Shown: positions 37,915 through 47,028 of the stretch, in pieces
Position numbering within the stretch: the first letter of the stretch is position 1
How the letters are laid out: every line of letters starts with the position of its first letter
Assembly (NCBI GenBank): GCA_947168045.1
Contig: CAMVKN010000008.1
Span: 25,839 to 89,838, forward strand
Direction of reading: 5' to 3'
DNA from: an uncultured Prevotellaceae bacterium
GTDB lineage: Bacteria; Bacteroidota; Bacteroidia; Bacteroidales; Bacteroidaceae
Length of the DNA stretch: 64,000 nucleotides
Position numbers and translations under genes: made by a program
Notes under the pieces: generated by a model
Seen by the model: the letters and a program-made list of their open reading frames with translations, nothing else
What the model was told of the DNA's origin: nothing
Database searches by the model: none

Positions 37915-39267
37915 CTATATACGCTCGTCGCTCGCGTTGAGCCGCATAATGTCAGACCAACGCGTGGTGGGGTTCTTGCTTCTGAAGTCGTGCTTGATGG
38001 CATTGGAAAAGACGTCGGCCTTACCTTTGCCGTCCTTTTGCGTATACTGCTGGGCACCGATGACAACCGTCTCCGTGCCCAGCATGCGGTTGATGCGGTC
38101 AATGGCCTCGTCCAGCCGCCGCATCTTCTGTATTTCCTCCGCGTTGGTGTCGAACAAGTCCTGCTGGATGGGCGAATCGGGAGTGATGCCCATGACGATG
38201 ACACCAGCCTTCTTATACTGATAGCCCTGTTTGAAGATTCGGTCCACCACCTCGTGAGCAGCCTGTACGATGGCAAGGGTAGAGCTGGTGGGGGTTATCA
38301 GGCGTTGTTCCTGGAAGTTCCAATACTGTGCCAGGTCCTCGCGGAAGGGATTGGTGTTGACAAACACGCCCACGATAGAGGCTACCGTCTTCTGCATCCG
38401 CAGCTTCTCAGCACAGCGCGCTGCATAGTTGGCCACATGGGTACGCAGGCTTTCCTTGTCGCTCACCATGCCATTGAACGACCGGCTGGTACATATCGAC
38501 TTCTTCGTGGTCAGCGCCTCATTCGGCACAGCATCCTCGCCATTCAGCTCCTGCCACGTGCGCACGATATTGATATTGTTGAACGTCTGCCGCACCCAGT
38601 CGCGGTGATGGCGCGCAAAGTCGAGCGCCGTCTTGCAGCCCAGCGACTGCAGCCTGGCGGCATAGCGTCGCCCGATGCCCCAGACGTCTTCCACAGGACA
38701 CCACTCCAAGGCCCGTTCCCGCTTGTAGTCGCTGTCAATCATGCAGCAGTGGCGGTACACTTCAAACTTCTTCGCCAGCTTCGATGCAATCTTGGCCAGC
38801 GTCTTGTTGGGGGCCATACCGATGCTGATGGGCAAGCCCACCTCGCGCCTCACCCGATGGTGCAGGTGCTCGCCCCATCGCTGCAGCTCATCGCCCTCTA
38901 ACGACTTGGGAAGATACATGAAGCACTCGTCGATGCTGTAGCGGAAATAAGCCGGAGCCTCTTGTCTGATGATGCTCACCACGCGTCCAGTCAGCTCTCC
39001 ATAGAGCTCATAGTTCGACGAGAACACCTCAATCGGCTGTCCCTTCGCATGGGCAACGGGTGTCAGCGGCAGGCCAAACTGCCGGGCCAGCTGGTAATAG
39101 GGTGTGCCATCCTTGATGCCCAGGGCCTTAGCCTCGTTGGAACGGGCCACCACACAGCCGTCGTTGTTGCTCAGCACAACGATGGGTTTTCCCTCCAGGT
39201 CGGGACGGAACACCTTCTCGCACGAGCAGTAGCAGTTGTCCAAATCAGCTATTCCGTACATTGGCAC
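37915..39267 (-). CDS. umuC: Y-family DNA polymerase, UmuC-like
   Basis: 'GIADLDNCYCSCEKVFRPDLEGKPIVVLSNNDGCVVARSNEAKALG', 'FRYSIDECFMYL'. Confidence 0.94.
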   Translation of the reverse strand: MPMYGIADLDNCYCSCEKVFRPDLEGKPIVVLSNNDGCVVARSNEAKALGIKDGTPYYQLARQFGLPLTPVAHAKGQPIEVFSSNYELYGELTGRVVSIIRQEAPAYFRYSIDECFMYLPKSLEGDELQRWGEHLHHRVRREVGLPISIGMAPNKTLAKIASKLAKKFEVYRHCCMIDSDYKRERALEWCPVEDVWGIGRRYAARLQSLGCKTALDFARHHRDWVRQTFNNINIVRTWQELNGEDAVPNEALTTKKSICTSRSFNGMVSDKESLRTHVANYAARCAEKLRMQKTVASIVGVFVNTNPFREDLAQYWNFQEQRLITPTSSTLAIVQAAHEVVDRIFKQGYQYKKAGVIVMGITPDSPIQQDLFDTNAEEIQKMRRLDEAIDRINRMLGTETVVIGAQQYTQKDGKGKADVFSNAIKHDFRSKNPTTRWSDIMRLNASDERI

Positions 39268-39276
39268 GTTCTTCTT

Positions 39277-40056
39277 TTATCCCATCACCACGTCGAGCAC
39301 CATCATCAGTACGAAACCAATGGCAAAGCCAATGGTGCTGAGATTGGTGTGCTTGCCTGACGATGCTTCCGGTATGAGTTCCTCTACGACAACATAGAAC
39401 ATGGCTCCTGCGGCAAACGACAGCATGTAGGGTAGGATGGGGGTGAGCAACGAAGCCAGCAGGATGACAGCCAGCCCGCCAACAGGTTCCACGGCACCGC
39501 TAAGCGAACCAATGGCGAAGGAGCGCCAGCGGGAGTTGCCCTCGGCTCGCATAGGCATGGAGATGATGGCTCCCTCTGGGATGTTCTGAATGGCAATGCC
39601 CAGCGACACTGCCACGGCAGAGGCCAGCGAGATGCCTGCAGCCCCCTGGTCGGCACCGGCGAACACCACACCCACCGCCATGCCCTCGGGCAGGTTGTGG
39701 ATGGTGACAGCCAGCGCAAGCATGGCCGTACGCGAGAGCTTGGACCGAGGTCCCTCAGGCTGTGAGGTGCCCAGGTGCAGGTGGGGAGTCATCTCGTCGA
39801 CGAGCAACAAGAAGCCCATGCCCAGCAGGAAGCCTACAGCGGCGGGGAAGACGGACCATGCACCCTCGGCCTCGCCCATGTCCATGGCGGGAATGAGCAG
39901 CGACCAGACGGACGCCGCCACCATCACCCCCGAGGCAAAGCCGAGCAGTGATTTCTGTACACGCTCAGGCATGGTGTCCTTCATGAAAAAGACGAAGGCC
40001 GAGCCGAGCACCGTCCCCAGGAAGGGGATAAGCAGTCCTATCGCAACGGTTGTCAT
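39277..40056 (-). CDS. ZIP family metal transporter
   Basis: 'TIHNLPEGMAVGVVFAG', 'IAIQNIPEGAIISMPMRAEG'. Confidence 0.92.
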   Translation of the reverse strand: MTTVAIGLLIPFLGTVLGSAFVFFMKDTMPERVQKSLLGFASGVMVAASVWSLLIPAMDMGEAEGAWSVFPAAVGFLLGMGFLLLVDEMTPHLHLGTSQPEGPRSKLSRTAMLALAVTIHNLPEGMAVGVVFAGADQGAAGISLASAVAVSLGIAIQNIPEGAIISMPMRAEGNSRWRSFAIGSLSGAVEPVGGLAVILLASLLTPILPYMLSFAAGAMFYVVVEELIPEASSGKHTNLSTIGFAIGFVLMMVLDVVMG

Positions 40057-40085
40057 AGCTATGTGTCTGTATCAAGAAAAGCCAA

Positions 40086-40113
40086 TCCCCTCCCTTGGCA
40101 AGAGGGAGGGGGA
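40086..40113. repeat. REP-like palindrome (TCCCCTCCCTTGGCAAGAGGGAGGGGGA)
   Basis: Near-palindromic, same core as arms at 22283/22445. Confidence 0.65.
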
Positions 40114-40127
40114 TGGGCGGTGTAATA

Positions 40128-41069
40128 TCAGGCTTTGTTGAACTTGCCCTTACCTTGCTTGCAGCGTGGGCACTTCCAGTCGTCAGGAAGGTCTTCAAAG
40201 GCTATGCCGTCATGTTCGGCGGGGTCGTACACATAACCGCAGATGGAGCACACGTACTTGCCCGATGCCTGTTGCTCAGAGAAGTCCACCTCGGCAAAGA
40301 CGGTAGGAACGGGATGGTCGAGATCCATCACACGCTTGGCCTCCAGATTTTCGTAGCCCTGGGGTGTGTGCGTTCCGCAATAGACGGTGGGGTGGTTACG
40401 TATGAACTCGCGGATGCGGTTCTGCGTCTCGCGTGCTGCAGGCAGGTCGTCATAGACCACTGACAACTTGTCCTCGTAAAGGGCCTCGTCTACGTAGGTG
40501 ATGTCGCCGTGAAGCATGTAGAACAAACCATCCATTTCCACGATGATGATGCTGTTGCCCTTGGTGTGCCCCTTGGCCTTGATGAGGTAGATGCCGTCCT
40601 GAATCTTCTGAGCGTCAGGGAAGTTGTAGTAGGGGCCATCCGTGTAGCTGACGGGAACGAGGTTGGTCAGTCCCTGCAGCTCTGCAGCGTCCATCTCATC
40701 CTGGTTGACATAGACCTTGGCATTGGGGAAGGAGCGCAGCTCGCCAGAATGGTCTGAGTGGCGGTGGGTGAGCAGAATCTTCGTCACCTGCTCAGGCTTG
40801 TAGCCTAAGGCGGCAAAGGCCTCCATATAGGTGCAGATGTCCTTGCCGGTAAAGCCGAAGGAGTTTTCATCGGGCACTTCTTCAGGGGTGCCTGCCGGAA
40901 TGCCGGTGTCAACCAATATCACTTCGCTGCCGGTGTCAATCAGGTAGTTCTGCAGCGTGCCGCGATAGCGAATGTTCTTGTCAAACTTGTCTTGCCCTTC
41001 TTCGCCACCAAATGCGAAAGGCTGAGTATAGAACCCGTCACGACGGAATTTTACTGCTTTTATTTCCAT
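40128..41069 (-). CDS. MBL-fold metallo-hydrolase with C-terminal rubredoxin domain
   Basis: '[16 protein letters not shown]', '[13 protein letters not shown]' plus '[39 protein letters not shown]'. Confidence 0.9.
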   Translation of the reverse strand: MEIKAVKFRRDGFYTQPFAFGGEEGQDKFDKNIRYRGTLQNYLIDTGSEVILVDTGIPAGTPEEVPDENSFGFTGKDICTYMEAFAALGYKPEQVTKILLTHRHSDHSGELRSFPNAKVYVNQDEMDAAELQGLTNLVPVSYTDGPYYNFPDAQKIQDGIYLIKAKGHTKGNSIIIVEMDGLFYMLHGDITYVDEALYEDKLSVVYDDLPAARETQNRIREFIRNHPTVYCGTHTPQGYENLEAKRVMDLDHPVPTVFAEVDFSEQQASGKYVCSICGYVYDPAEHDGIAFEDLPDDWKCPRCKQGKGKFNKA

Positions 41070-41156
41070 ATATTCAACTATTATATAAAATAAGGACGGC
41101 AAATGTCGGTGTCTTTCAGCACATGATGCTCAGTCACTTCGTCTGCCGTCCCAACC

Positions 41157-41330
41157 TTATTCTGCAAGTGCCCATTTGCAACGTACGGGCGAAACGATAG
41201 CACCTTCCTTCTTCAGCTCGGCAAAGGCCTTGTCCACTTCCTTGCGGTCAGCACCCAATGCCTTCGTCACTTCGCCTGCGGAAACTGGTTTGCCAGCCTC
41301 ACGCATAGCCTTCAAGACTTGCTCTTTCAT
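41157..41330 (-). CDS. Small winged-helix-like DNA-binding protein
   Basis: MKEQVLKAMREAGKPVSAGEVTKALGADRKEVDKAFAELKKEGAIVSPVRCKWALAE. Confidence 0.6.
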   Translation of the reverse strand: MKEQVLKAMREAGKPVSAGEVTKALGADRKEVDKAFAELKKEGAIVSPVRCKWALAE

Positions 41331-41349
41331 GGCTTTGCAGTGATTTGAA

Positions 41350-41805
41350 TTACAACTGTCTGAGCAGCCAGTTCTGGGCGCCGATGCACTCAATCATCTC
41401 CAGTGCGCCCTGACTCCAGTAGAGGTCTTCCTCCTCATCCTTCAGGTAGCCAACCATAATTTCGTAGGTGGTGGGGTCGTTCACCAGACCTTCGCAGCAC
41501 TTGTAGAGCAGGTCGACGCCAGCCTTCTGGATGTCGAGGTCAGCCTTGATATAGTCAATGGGGTTGCTGATGAGCTCGCGGCTCTTGGCACCGTCGAACT
41601 TGATGTCGCCACCGAGGTCGAGGATACGCTCCACAAACTTCTCAACCCACTCCATCTCCTCGTTGAAATGGTCGATGTACTTCTGGCCGAGCTTCTCAAA
41701 GCCCTGAGCCTTGAAAATCTGTCCCTGCAGCTTGTGCACTAAGGCACCCTCAGTCAGACCTGTTGCAAAGAACTGTAATGCTTCGATTGATTTCTGCTTG
41801 TCCAT
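41350..41805 (-). CDS. Bacterioferritin/ferritin-like protein
   Basis: 'HFNEEMEWVEKFVERILDLGG', 'LKDEEEDLYWSQGALEMIECIGAQNWLLRQL' resemble bacterioferritin helices. Confidence 0.75.
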   Translation of the reverse strand: MDKQKSIEALQFFATGLTEGALVHKLQGQIFKAQGFEKLGQKYIDHFNEEMEWVEKFVERILDLGGDIKFDGAKSRELISNPIDYIKADLDIQKAGVDLLYKCCEGLVNDPTTYEIMVGYLKDEEEDLYWSQGALEMIECIGAQNWLLRQL

Positions 41806-41947
41806 AATGATAATTTGGTGTTTAATGATTTGTTATTTAAGGTTGTTTTTTTATTGCGGATGCAAAATTACAATAATAATGCCACGTTGCCAAGGATGAA
41901 ATGACACAAAACTTGTCTGAAACAACACATAATTCCAAAAAATGTTG

Positions 41948-41955
41948 TATCTTTG
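41948..41955 (+). promoter_or_regulatory. -7 box (TATCTTTG) upstream of AraC-family gene
   Basis: TAnnTTTG match 28 nt before the start codon. Confidence 0.55.
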
Positions 41956-41982
41956 CAGTTTGTAAACTCAACCTAACGAAAA

Positions 41983-42870
41983 GTGTACACACTCAAGGAA
42001 TCATGGATAAAGATGCACGGGGCGGAACCCGTGAAGCACTGGGATGGCAAGATCTATTGCAATGAGACAGACGGCGCCATCACCTTCCGTACAAACCAGA
42101 CGCATGGCTACATGGCTGCCTATACGTTCACGCTGGTGCTGGATGGATGGCTCAGGCTCGTGTATAACGGCGAGGAGCTGACGCTGCACCCCGGCGACCT
42201 GTATATGTACTCGCCAGGGCTGTCCGTCACCATCGTGTCAGCATCGGACAACTACCACGGCATCTGCCTTCTGGCCGACGAAGACGTGACCATCGAGTCG
42301 CCCATCGTGCACGACCTGGTGCACATCGCCTATACGCCCGTCGTACAGCTTCATCAGCCAAAGATTGCGCTGCCAAGCAGTGATGCACAGAAACTGGCCG
42401 ACAAGATGTTCGAGATAAGGGACTACCTACACTCTGACCACATCTACAAGGCTGAAATACTACGCATGCTGTATGCCATCTTCCTGCTTGACCTGCAGAA
42501 TGCACAGGACAAGGTCATCAGCAGGCGCATTGTCTCGCAGCGTGTGGAGGACATCTTCATCAACTTCATACGGCTGTTGCCCCACCACTTTGCCGAACAT
42601 CACGACATAGCGTTCTATGCCCAGCAGCTGAACATCACCCCCGTCTATCTGTCGCGTATCGTCCGTCAGGTGACGGGACGTACCGTCATTGACTATGTGA
42701 ACCAGTTCCTGGTGATGGAGGCCTCCTTCCTGCTGCGCACCTCGCAGTTGAGCATCATGCAGATAGCCGAGCAACTTCACTTTGCCGACCAGGCATCGTT
42801 CAGCAAGTTCTTCTCACGGATGAAAGGACGGTCGCCAAGGGCATACCGGGAGGCTGCATGGCTTAAATAA
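41983..42870 (+). CDS. AraC-family transcriptional regulator (GTG start, or ATG at 42013)
   Basis: N-terminal cupin-like arm and C-terminal double HTH 'QQLNITPVYLSRIVRQVTGRTVIDYVNQ...IAEQLHFADQASFSKFFSRMKGRSPRAYR'. Confidence 0.9.
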   Translation: MYTLKESWIKMHGAEPVKHWDGKIYCNETDGAITFRTNQTHGYMAAYTFTLVLDGWLRLVYNGEELTLHPGDLYMYSPGLSVTIVSASDNYHGICLLADEDVTIESPIVHDLVHIAYTPVVQLHQPKIALPSSDAQKLADKMFEIRDYLHSDHIYKAEILRMLYAIFLLDLQNAQDKVISRRIVSQRVEDIFINFIRLLPHHFAEHHDIAFYAQQLNITPVYLSRIVRQVTGRTVIDYVNQFLVMEASFLLRTSQLSIMQIAEQLHFADQASFSKFFSRMKGRSPRAYREAAWLK

Positions 42871-42948
42871 GCATAAATTTCACAGTGAAGGCATGGATAA
42901 CTGAAAAGAATAGCTATCTTTGCACTATCGAAACAGAAAAGGAATCCT

Positions 42949-43905
42949 ATGAGAGATGGACTTATGAAGACATTAGCAGCAAAAGGCAAGTGGAACCGAC
43001 GGTTTCTGGCCGCGTTGCTGTTACTATGTGCAGCCGGCAATGCCAGGTCACAGACCTCAACGCTCAATTCATACACCCGCTACATTGAGCAGTATCACAA
43101 TATCGCCATCGAGCAGATGCTGAAATGGAAGGTGCCGGCTTCCATTACGCTGGCGCAGGGACTGCTGGAGTCGGCAGCCGGGCAGAGCTCGCTGGCCATC
43201 CAGGGCAACAACCACTTTGGCATCAAGTGCCACGGATGGGGTGGAGCGACCGTCTACCGCGATGACGACCGCGCCAACGAGTGCTTCAGGGCCTATCCGT
43301 CGGCATACGATTCCTATGAGGACCACTCGCGTTTCCTGGCTACAGGACAGCGCTACAAGAGTCTCTTCTCACTGCGTATAACTGACTACAAGGGATGGGC
43401 CAAAGGGCTGAAGGCTGCCGGCTATGCCACCAACCCACGATATGCCCAGAGTCTGATAGACATCATTGAGCGCTATCAGCTGAACAAGTATGACAAGGAG
43501 CGCTCCTACGACAAGTTCCTGGTCGATAGGGCACGTGATGGGTCAGTCAACGGACAGCCACTGCACCCCATCTACATCTACAACAAGAACTACTACCTGT
43601 ATGCACGCCGTGGCGACACCTTCCGTTCCATTGCCGACGAGGTGGGCATCTCATACCGCAAGCTGGCACGCTACAACGAACGTAACAAGAAAGATGCCTT
43701 GGAAGAGGGCGAGATTATCTGGCTGAAGAAGAAACGCAGCAAAGGGCCGAAAGAACTGAAGGGACAGGTGCACACCATCATGGCTGGCGAGTCGATGTAC
43801 ACCATTGCCCAGCGCTATGGCATACGCCTGAAGTCGCTGTATAAGCTCAACCGCCTGACGCCAGACTTCACCATCACGGTGGGCTACCCCTTACGGCTGA
43901 GATGA
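42949..43905 (+). CDS. Glucosaminidase-domain peptidoglycan hydrolase with LysM repeats
   Basis: 'PASITLAQGLLESAAGQSSLAIQGNNHFGIKCH' and two LysM-like segments ending 'YTIAQRYGIRLKSLYKLNRL'. Confidence 0.9.
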   Translation: MRDGLMKTLAAKGKWNRRFLAALLLLCAAGNARSQTSTLNSYTRYIEQYHNIAIEQMLKWKVPASITLAQGLLESAAGQSSLAIQGNNHFGIKCHGWGGATVYRDDDRANECFRAYPSAYDSYEDHSRFLATGQRYKSLFSLRITDYKGWAKGLKAAGYATNPRYAQSLIDIIERYQLNKYDKERSYDKFLVDRARDGSVNGQPLHPIYIYNKNYYLYARRGDTFRSIADEVGISYRKLARYNERNKKDALEEGEIIWLKKKRSKGPKELKGQVHTIMAGESMYTIAQRYGIRLKSLYKLNRLTPDFTITVGYPLRLR

Positions 43906-43915
43906 TGAAAAACAA

Positions 43916-43947
43916 AAACACTGCTGAGCTTTCGCCCAGCAGTGTTT
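43916..43947. terminator. Bidirectional terminator between convergent genes
   Basis: AAACACTGCTG / CAGCAGTGTTT perfect 11-bp arms. Confidence 0.8.
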
Positions 43948-43965
43948 AGTAAATGGTGTGCAAAA

Positions 43966-44340
43966 TTACTTCTGCTCGCCTTCCTTCTGCTCGCCCTGCT
44001 TGGGAGCCTTCTTAGCCTCGAGGCACTTTGCAAGAGCAGCCTTGTAAGCGGCGTTGAACTCAGCATTGGTGGTGTCGCGAATCACGCTGGCAATAGCGTC
44101 GTAAGCAGCCTTGTGAGCAGCCTCCTTCACGGCAGCAGTGTCCTCAGGAGTAACAGCAGCGCTGTAGTCCAGAGCAGCCTCGTCAACCATTGCAGAAGCC
44201 TCACCAGCCTTCTGCTCCCACTCAGTAGCGACCTGGTTCATAACATCGCTTGAGTCAGCCTTGGTCAGAGTAACTTCCTGAGCCTTGTTGCAAGCCACGA
44301 ACATAGCGGCAGCAGCGAACATAAATGCAATCTTTTTCAT
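43966..44340 (-). CDS. Ala/Lys-rich small lipoprotein
   Basis: MKKIAFMFAAAAMFVACNKAQEV lipobox; A/K/E-rich body. Confidence 0.75.
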   Translation of the reverse strand: MKKIAFMFAAAAMFVACNKAQEVTLTKADSSDVMNQVATEWEQKAGEASAMVDEAALDYSAAVTPEDTAAVKEAAHKAAYDAIASVIRDTTNAEFNAAYKAALAKCLEAKKAPKQGEQKEGEQK

Positions 44341-44618
44341 TTTCTTTGCTTTTTTAAATCTGTAAAACAATCATTTGTTTATTAAAACGCTGCAAAGGTA
44401 TATATTTTTCTAATACGGCGTATCATTTTTTATGATTTTTTTTCGGCCTTTTTTGTAACTTTTCTGCAAATCACTGTGAATCAACGCTTTTTGAAATGTT
44501 AAAAAATATCACTGCCAACGAGGAGTTGATTTTTATTCAGAATTTTGATTGTTTTCCCAAGAAAAGCATTACCTTTGTATGCGCTTTTCGCACGCGAACA
44601 TTATATATAATAAAAGAG

Positions 44619-45968
44619 ATGATTGACACATCCGTCTTTCAGGGTAAAACGGCAGCTTACTTTACGCTGGGCTGCAAGCTAAATTTCTCAGAGACCTCAA
44701 CCTTCGGGCGCATGCTCCAACAGATGGGGGTGCGCACAGCCGTGAAGGGTGAGCGCGCCGACATCTGTCTCATCAACACCTGCACCGTCACGGAGGTGGC
44801 TTCGCGCAAGTGTCGGCAGGCCATTCACCGCATGGTACGCCAGCACCCCGGGGCCTTCGTGGTCGTCACTGGCTGCTATGCCCAGATGGAGCCCGAGGCC
44901 GTCAGCCATATCGAGGGTGTCAACCTGGTGCTGGGGTCCAACGAGAAATCCCGACTGATTCAACTGCTGGCGGAAGCATGGACGACGCCATCGCCACAGG
45001 CCAGGACGGTCAGCGTGCAAAAGACAAAGGACATCACATCGTTTGCTCCCAGTTGCTCGCGTGGCAATCGCACAAGGTTCTTCCTGAAGGTACAGGACGG
45101 CTGCGACTACTTCTGCACTTACTGCACCATCCCCTACGCACGCGGCTTCAGTCGCAACCCCACCATCGCCTCGCTGGTGGAACAAGCCCGGCAGGCCGTG
45201 GACGAAGGCGGCAAGGAGATTGTGTTGACCGGCGTGAACATTGGTGATTTCGGCAAGTCCACGGGTGAGCGGTTCATCGACTTGGTCAAAGCCCTCGACC
45301 AGGTGGAAGGCATTCAGCGCTATCGTATCAGCAGCCTGGAGCCAGACCTGCTGAGTGATGAACTGATTCGCTTCTGTGCCTGCGAGAGTCGAGTCTTCAT
45401 GCCTCATTTCCATATTCCATTGCAGAGTGGCAGCGATGAGGTGTTGCGTCTGATGCACCGCCACTACGACAGCCAGTTGTTTGCAGACAAAATCATGCGA
45501 GTGAAAGAGCTGATGCCCGATGCCTTCATCGGCGTGGACGTGATGGTGGGCTGTCGCGGTGAGACGCCGGAATGTTTTGAGCAGACCATCGAACTGCTTC
45601 AGCGCCTGCCCGTCACTCAGCTACATGTGTTCCCCTATTCTGAACGGCCCGGCACTGCGGCACTGAAGATTCCCTACGTTGTCAGCGAACAGGAAAAACG
45701 CCAGCGTAGCAAGCGCCTGCTGGAGCTGTCAGACCAGAAGATCAACGCCTTCTATGCTGCGCACATGGGCCAGGAGGCCGAGGTGCTCTTCGAAAAGGCA
45801 CCGCGGGGACGTGCCATGCATGGCTTTACACGAAACTACATCCGTGTGGAACTGCCAGCACAAGAGGCTCGCCCTGAGCTGGACAATCAGCTGGTGAACG
45901 TCCGTCTGGGTGACTTCAACCACGATCATACTGCCCTAAAGGCACAATTACTGAATTCTGAATCATGA
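44619..45968 (+). CDS. mtaB: tRNA (t6A37) methylthiotransferase MtaB
   Basis: 'FTLGCKLNFSET', 'INTCTVTEVASRKCRQAIHR', radical SAM 'KVQDGCDYFCTYCTIPYARG'. Confidence 0.92.
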   Translation: MIDTSVFQGKTAAYFTLGCKLNFSETSTFGRMLQQMGVRTAVKGERADICLINTCTVTEVASRKCRQAIHRMVRQHPGAFVVVTGCYAQMEPEAVSHIEGVNLVLGSNEKSRLIQLLAEAWTTPSPQARTVSVQKTKDITSFAPSCSRGNRTRFFLKVQDGCDYFCTYCTIPYARGFSRNPTIASLVEQARQAVDEGGKEIVLTGVNIGDFGKSTGERFIDLVKALDQVEGIQRYRISSLEPDLLSDELIRFCACESRVFMPHFHIPLQSGSDEVLRLMHRHYDSQLFADKIMRVKELMPDAFIGVDVMVGCRGETPECFEQTIELLQRLPVTQLHVFPYSERPGTAALKIPYVVSEQEKRQRSKRLLELSDQKINAFYAAHMGQEAEVLFEKAPRGRAMHGFTRNYIRVELPAQEARPELDNQLVNVRLGDFNHDHTALKAQLLNSES

Positions 45969-46984
45969 CACGATTAGCCATCGTCATACTCAACTGGAAC
46001 GGCGCAGCCATGCTTCGCCAGTATCTTCTCGGCGTGCTTCAGCACTCACGCCAAGTGGCTACCGTATGGGTCGCTGACAATGCCTCCACTGATGACAGCG
46101 TGCAGTTGCTGCGCGACAGCTTCCCCGAGGTGCGCCTGATTCTCTTCGACAAGAACTGGGGCTTTGCTGACGGCTACAACAAGGCGCTGGCACAGATTGA
46201 TGCTGAATACTTCATGTTGCTGAACAGCGACATTGAGGTGACGCCTAACTGGCTACAGCCGCTACTGTCATTCATGGACAGTCATCAGGATGTGGCAGCT
46301 TGCCAGCCCAAGCTGCTCAGTATCTTTAAGCGTGACCACTATGAATACGCGGGAGCCAGCGGTGGCTATATTGACCGTCTGGGCTATCCATTCTGCCGTG
46401 GACGACTGTTCGACAGCGTAGAGAAGGACGAGGGACAATATGACACGCCGGCCGAAGTATTCTGGGCTACCGGCGCTGCCATGCTCGTGCGCGCGCGTGT
46501 ATATAATAATGTTGGAGGACTTGATGGGCGCTTCTTCGCTCACAATGAGGAGATAGACTTATGCTGGCGCATGCGGCTGCAGGGCTACAAGATTTATTGT
46601 CTGCCTCAGAGCCATGTCTACCATGTGGGCGGGGGAACGCTGCCAAAGTCAAATCCCATGAAGACCTTCCTAAATTTTCGCAACAATCTGACGATGCTCT
46701 ACAAATGTCTGCCTGACAGCGAGTTGAACAAAGTCATGCGCCTTCGTTGGTGGCTCGACTATCTGGCCGCATGGGAGATGCTCTTGCTGAAGCGCAACTG
46801 GGGTGACTTCAAGGCTGTTTACCGTGCACGGCGCGCCTTCAAACGCTGGCGTTCCGACTTCACGGCTGAGCGCAACTCCATTCAGCAGGGGGCTACCACA
46901 AAAGAAATACCAGAGCGGCGCTCATTCTCGCTGCTCTGGCAATACTATGTGAAAGGGCGGAAACGCTTCAGCGACCTGCCCTGA
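45965..46984 (+). CDS. Family 2 glycosyltransferase (rhamnosyltransferase-like)
   Basis: 'IVILNWNGAAMLRQYL', 'VADNASTDDSVQLL', 'LLNSDIEVTPNWL', 'FFAHNEEIDLCWRMRLQGY'; ATGA overlap with mtaB. Confidence 0.92.
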   Translation: MTRLAIVILNWNGAAMLRQYLLGVLQHSRQVATVWVADNASTDDSVQLLRDSFPEVRLILFDKNWGFADGYNKALAQIDAEYFMLLNSDIEVTPNWLQPLLSFMDSHQDVAACQPKLLSIFKRDHYEYAGASGGYIDRLGYPFCRGRLFDSVEKDEGQYDTPAEVFWATGAAMLVRARVYNNVGGLDGRFFAHNEEIDLCWRMRLQGYKIYCLPQSHVYHVGGGTLPKSNPMKTFLNFRNNLTMLYKCLPDSELNKVMRLRWWLDYLAAWEMLLLKRNWGDFKAVYRARRAFKRWRSDFTAERNSIQQGATTKEIPERRSFSLLWQYYVKGRKRFSDLP

Positions 46985-47028
46985 GCTGTTCGGAAGTGTG
47001 GAGGTACGAGGATACCCCGTACCCCTTT

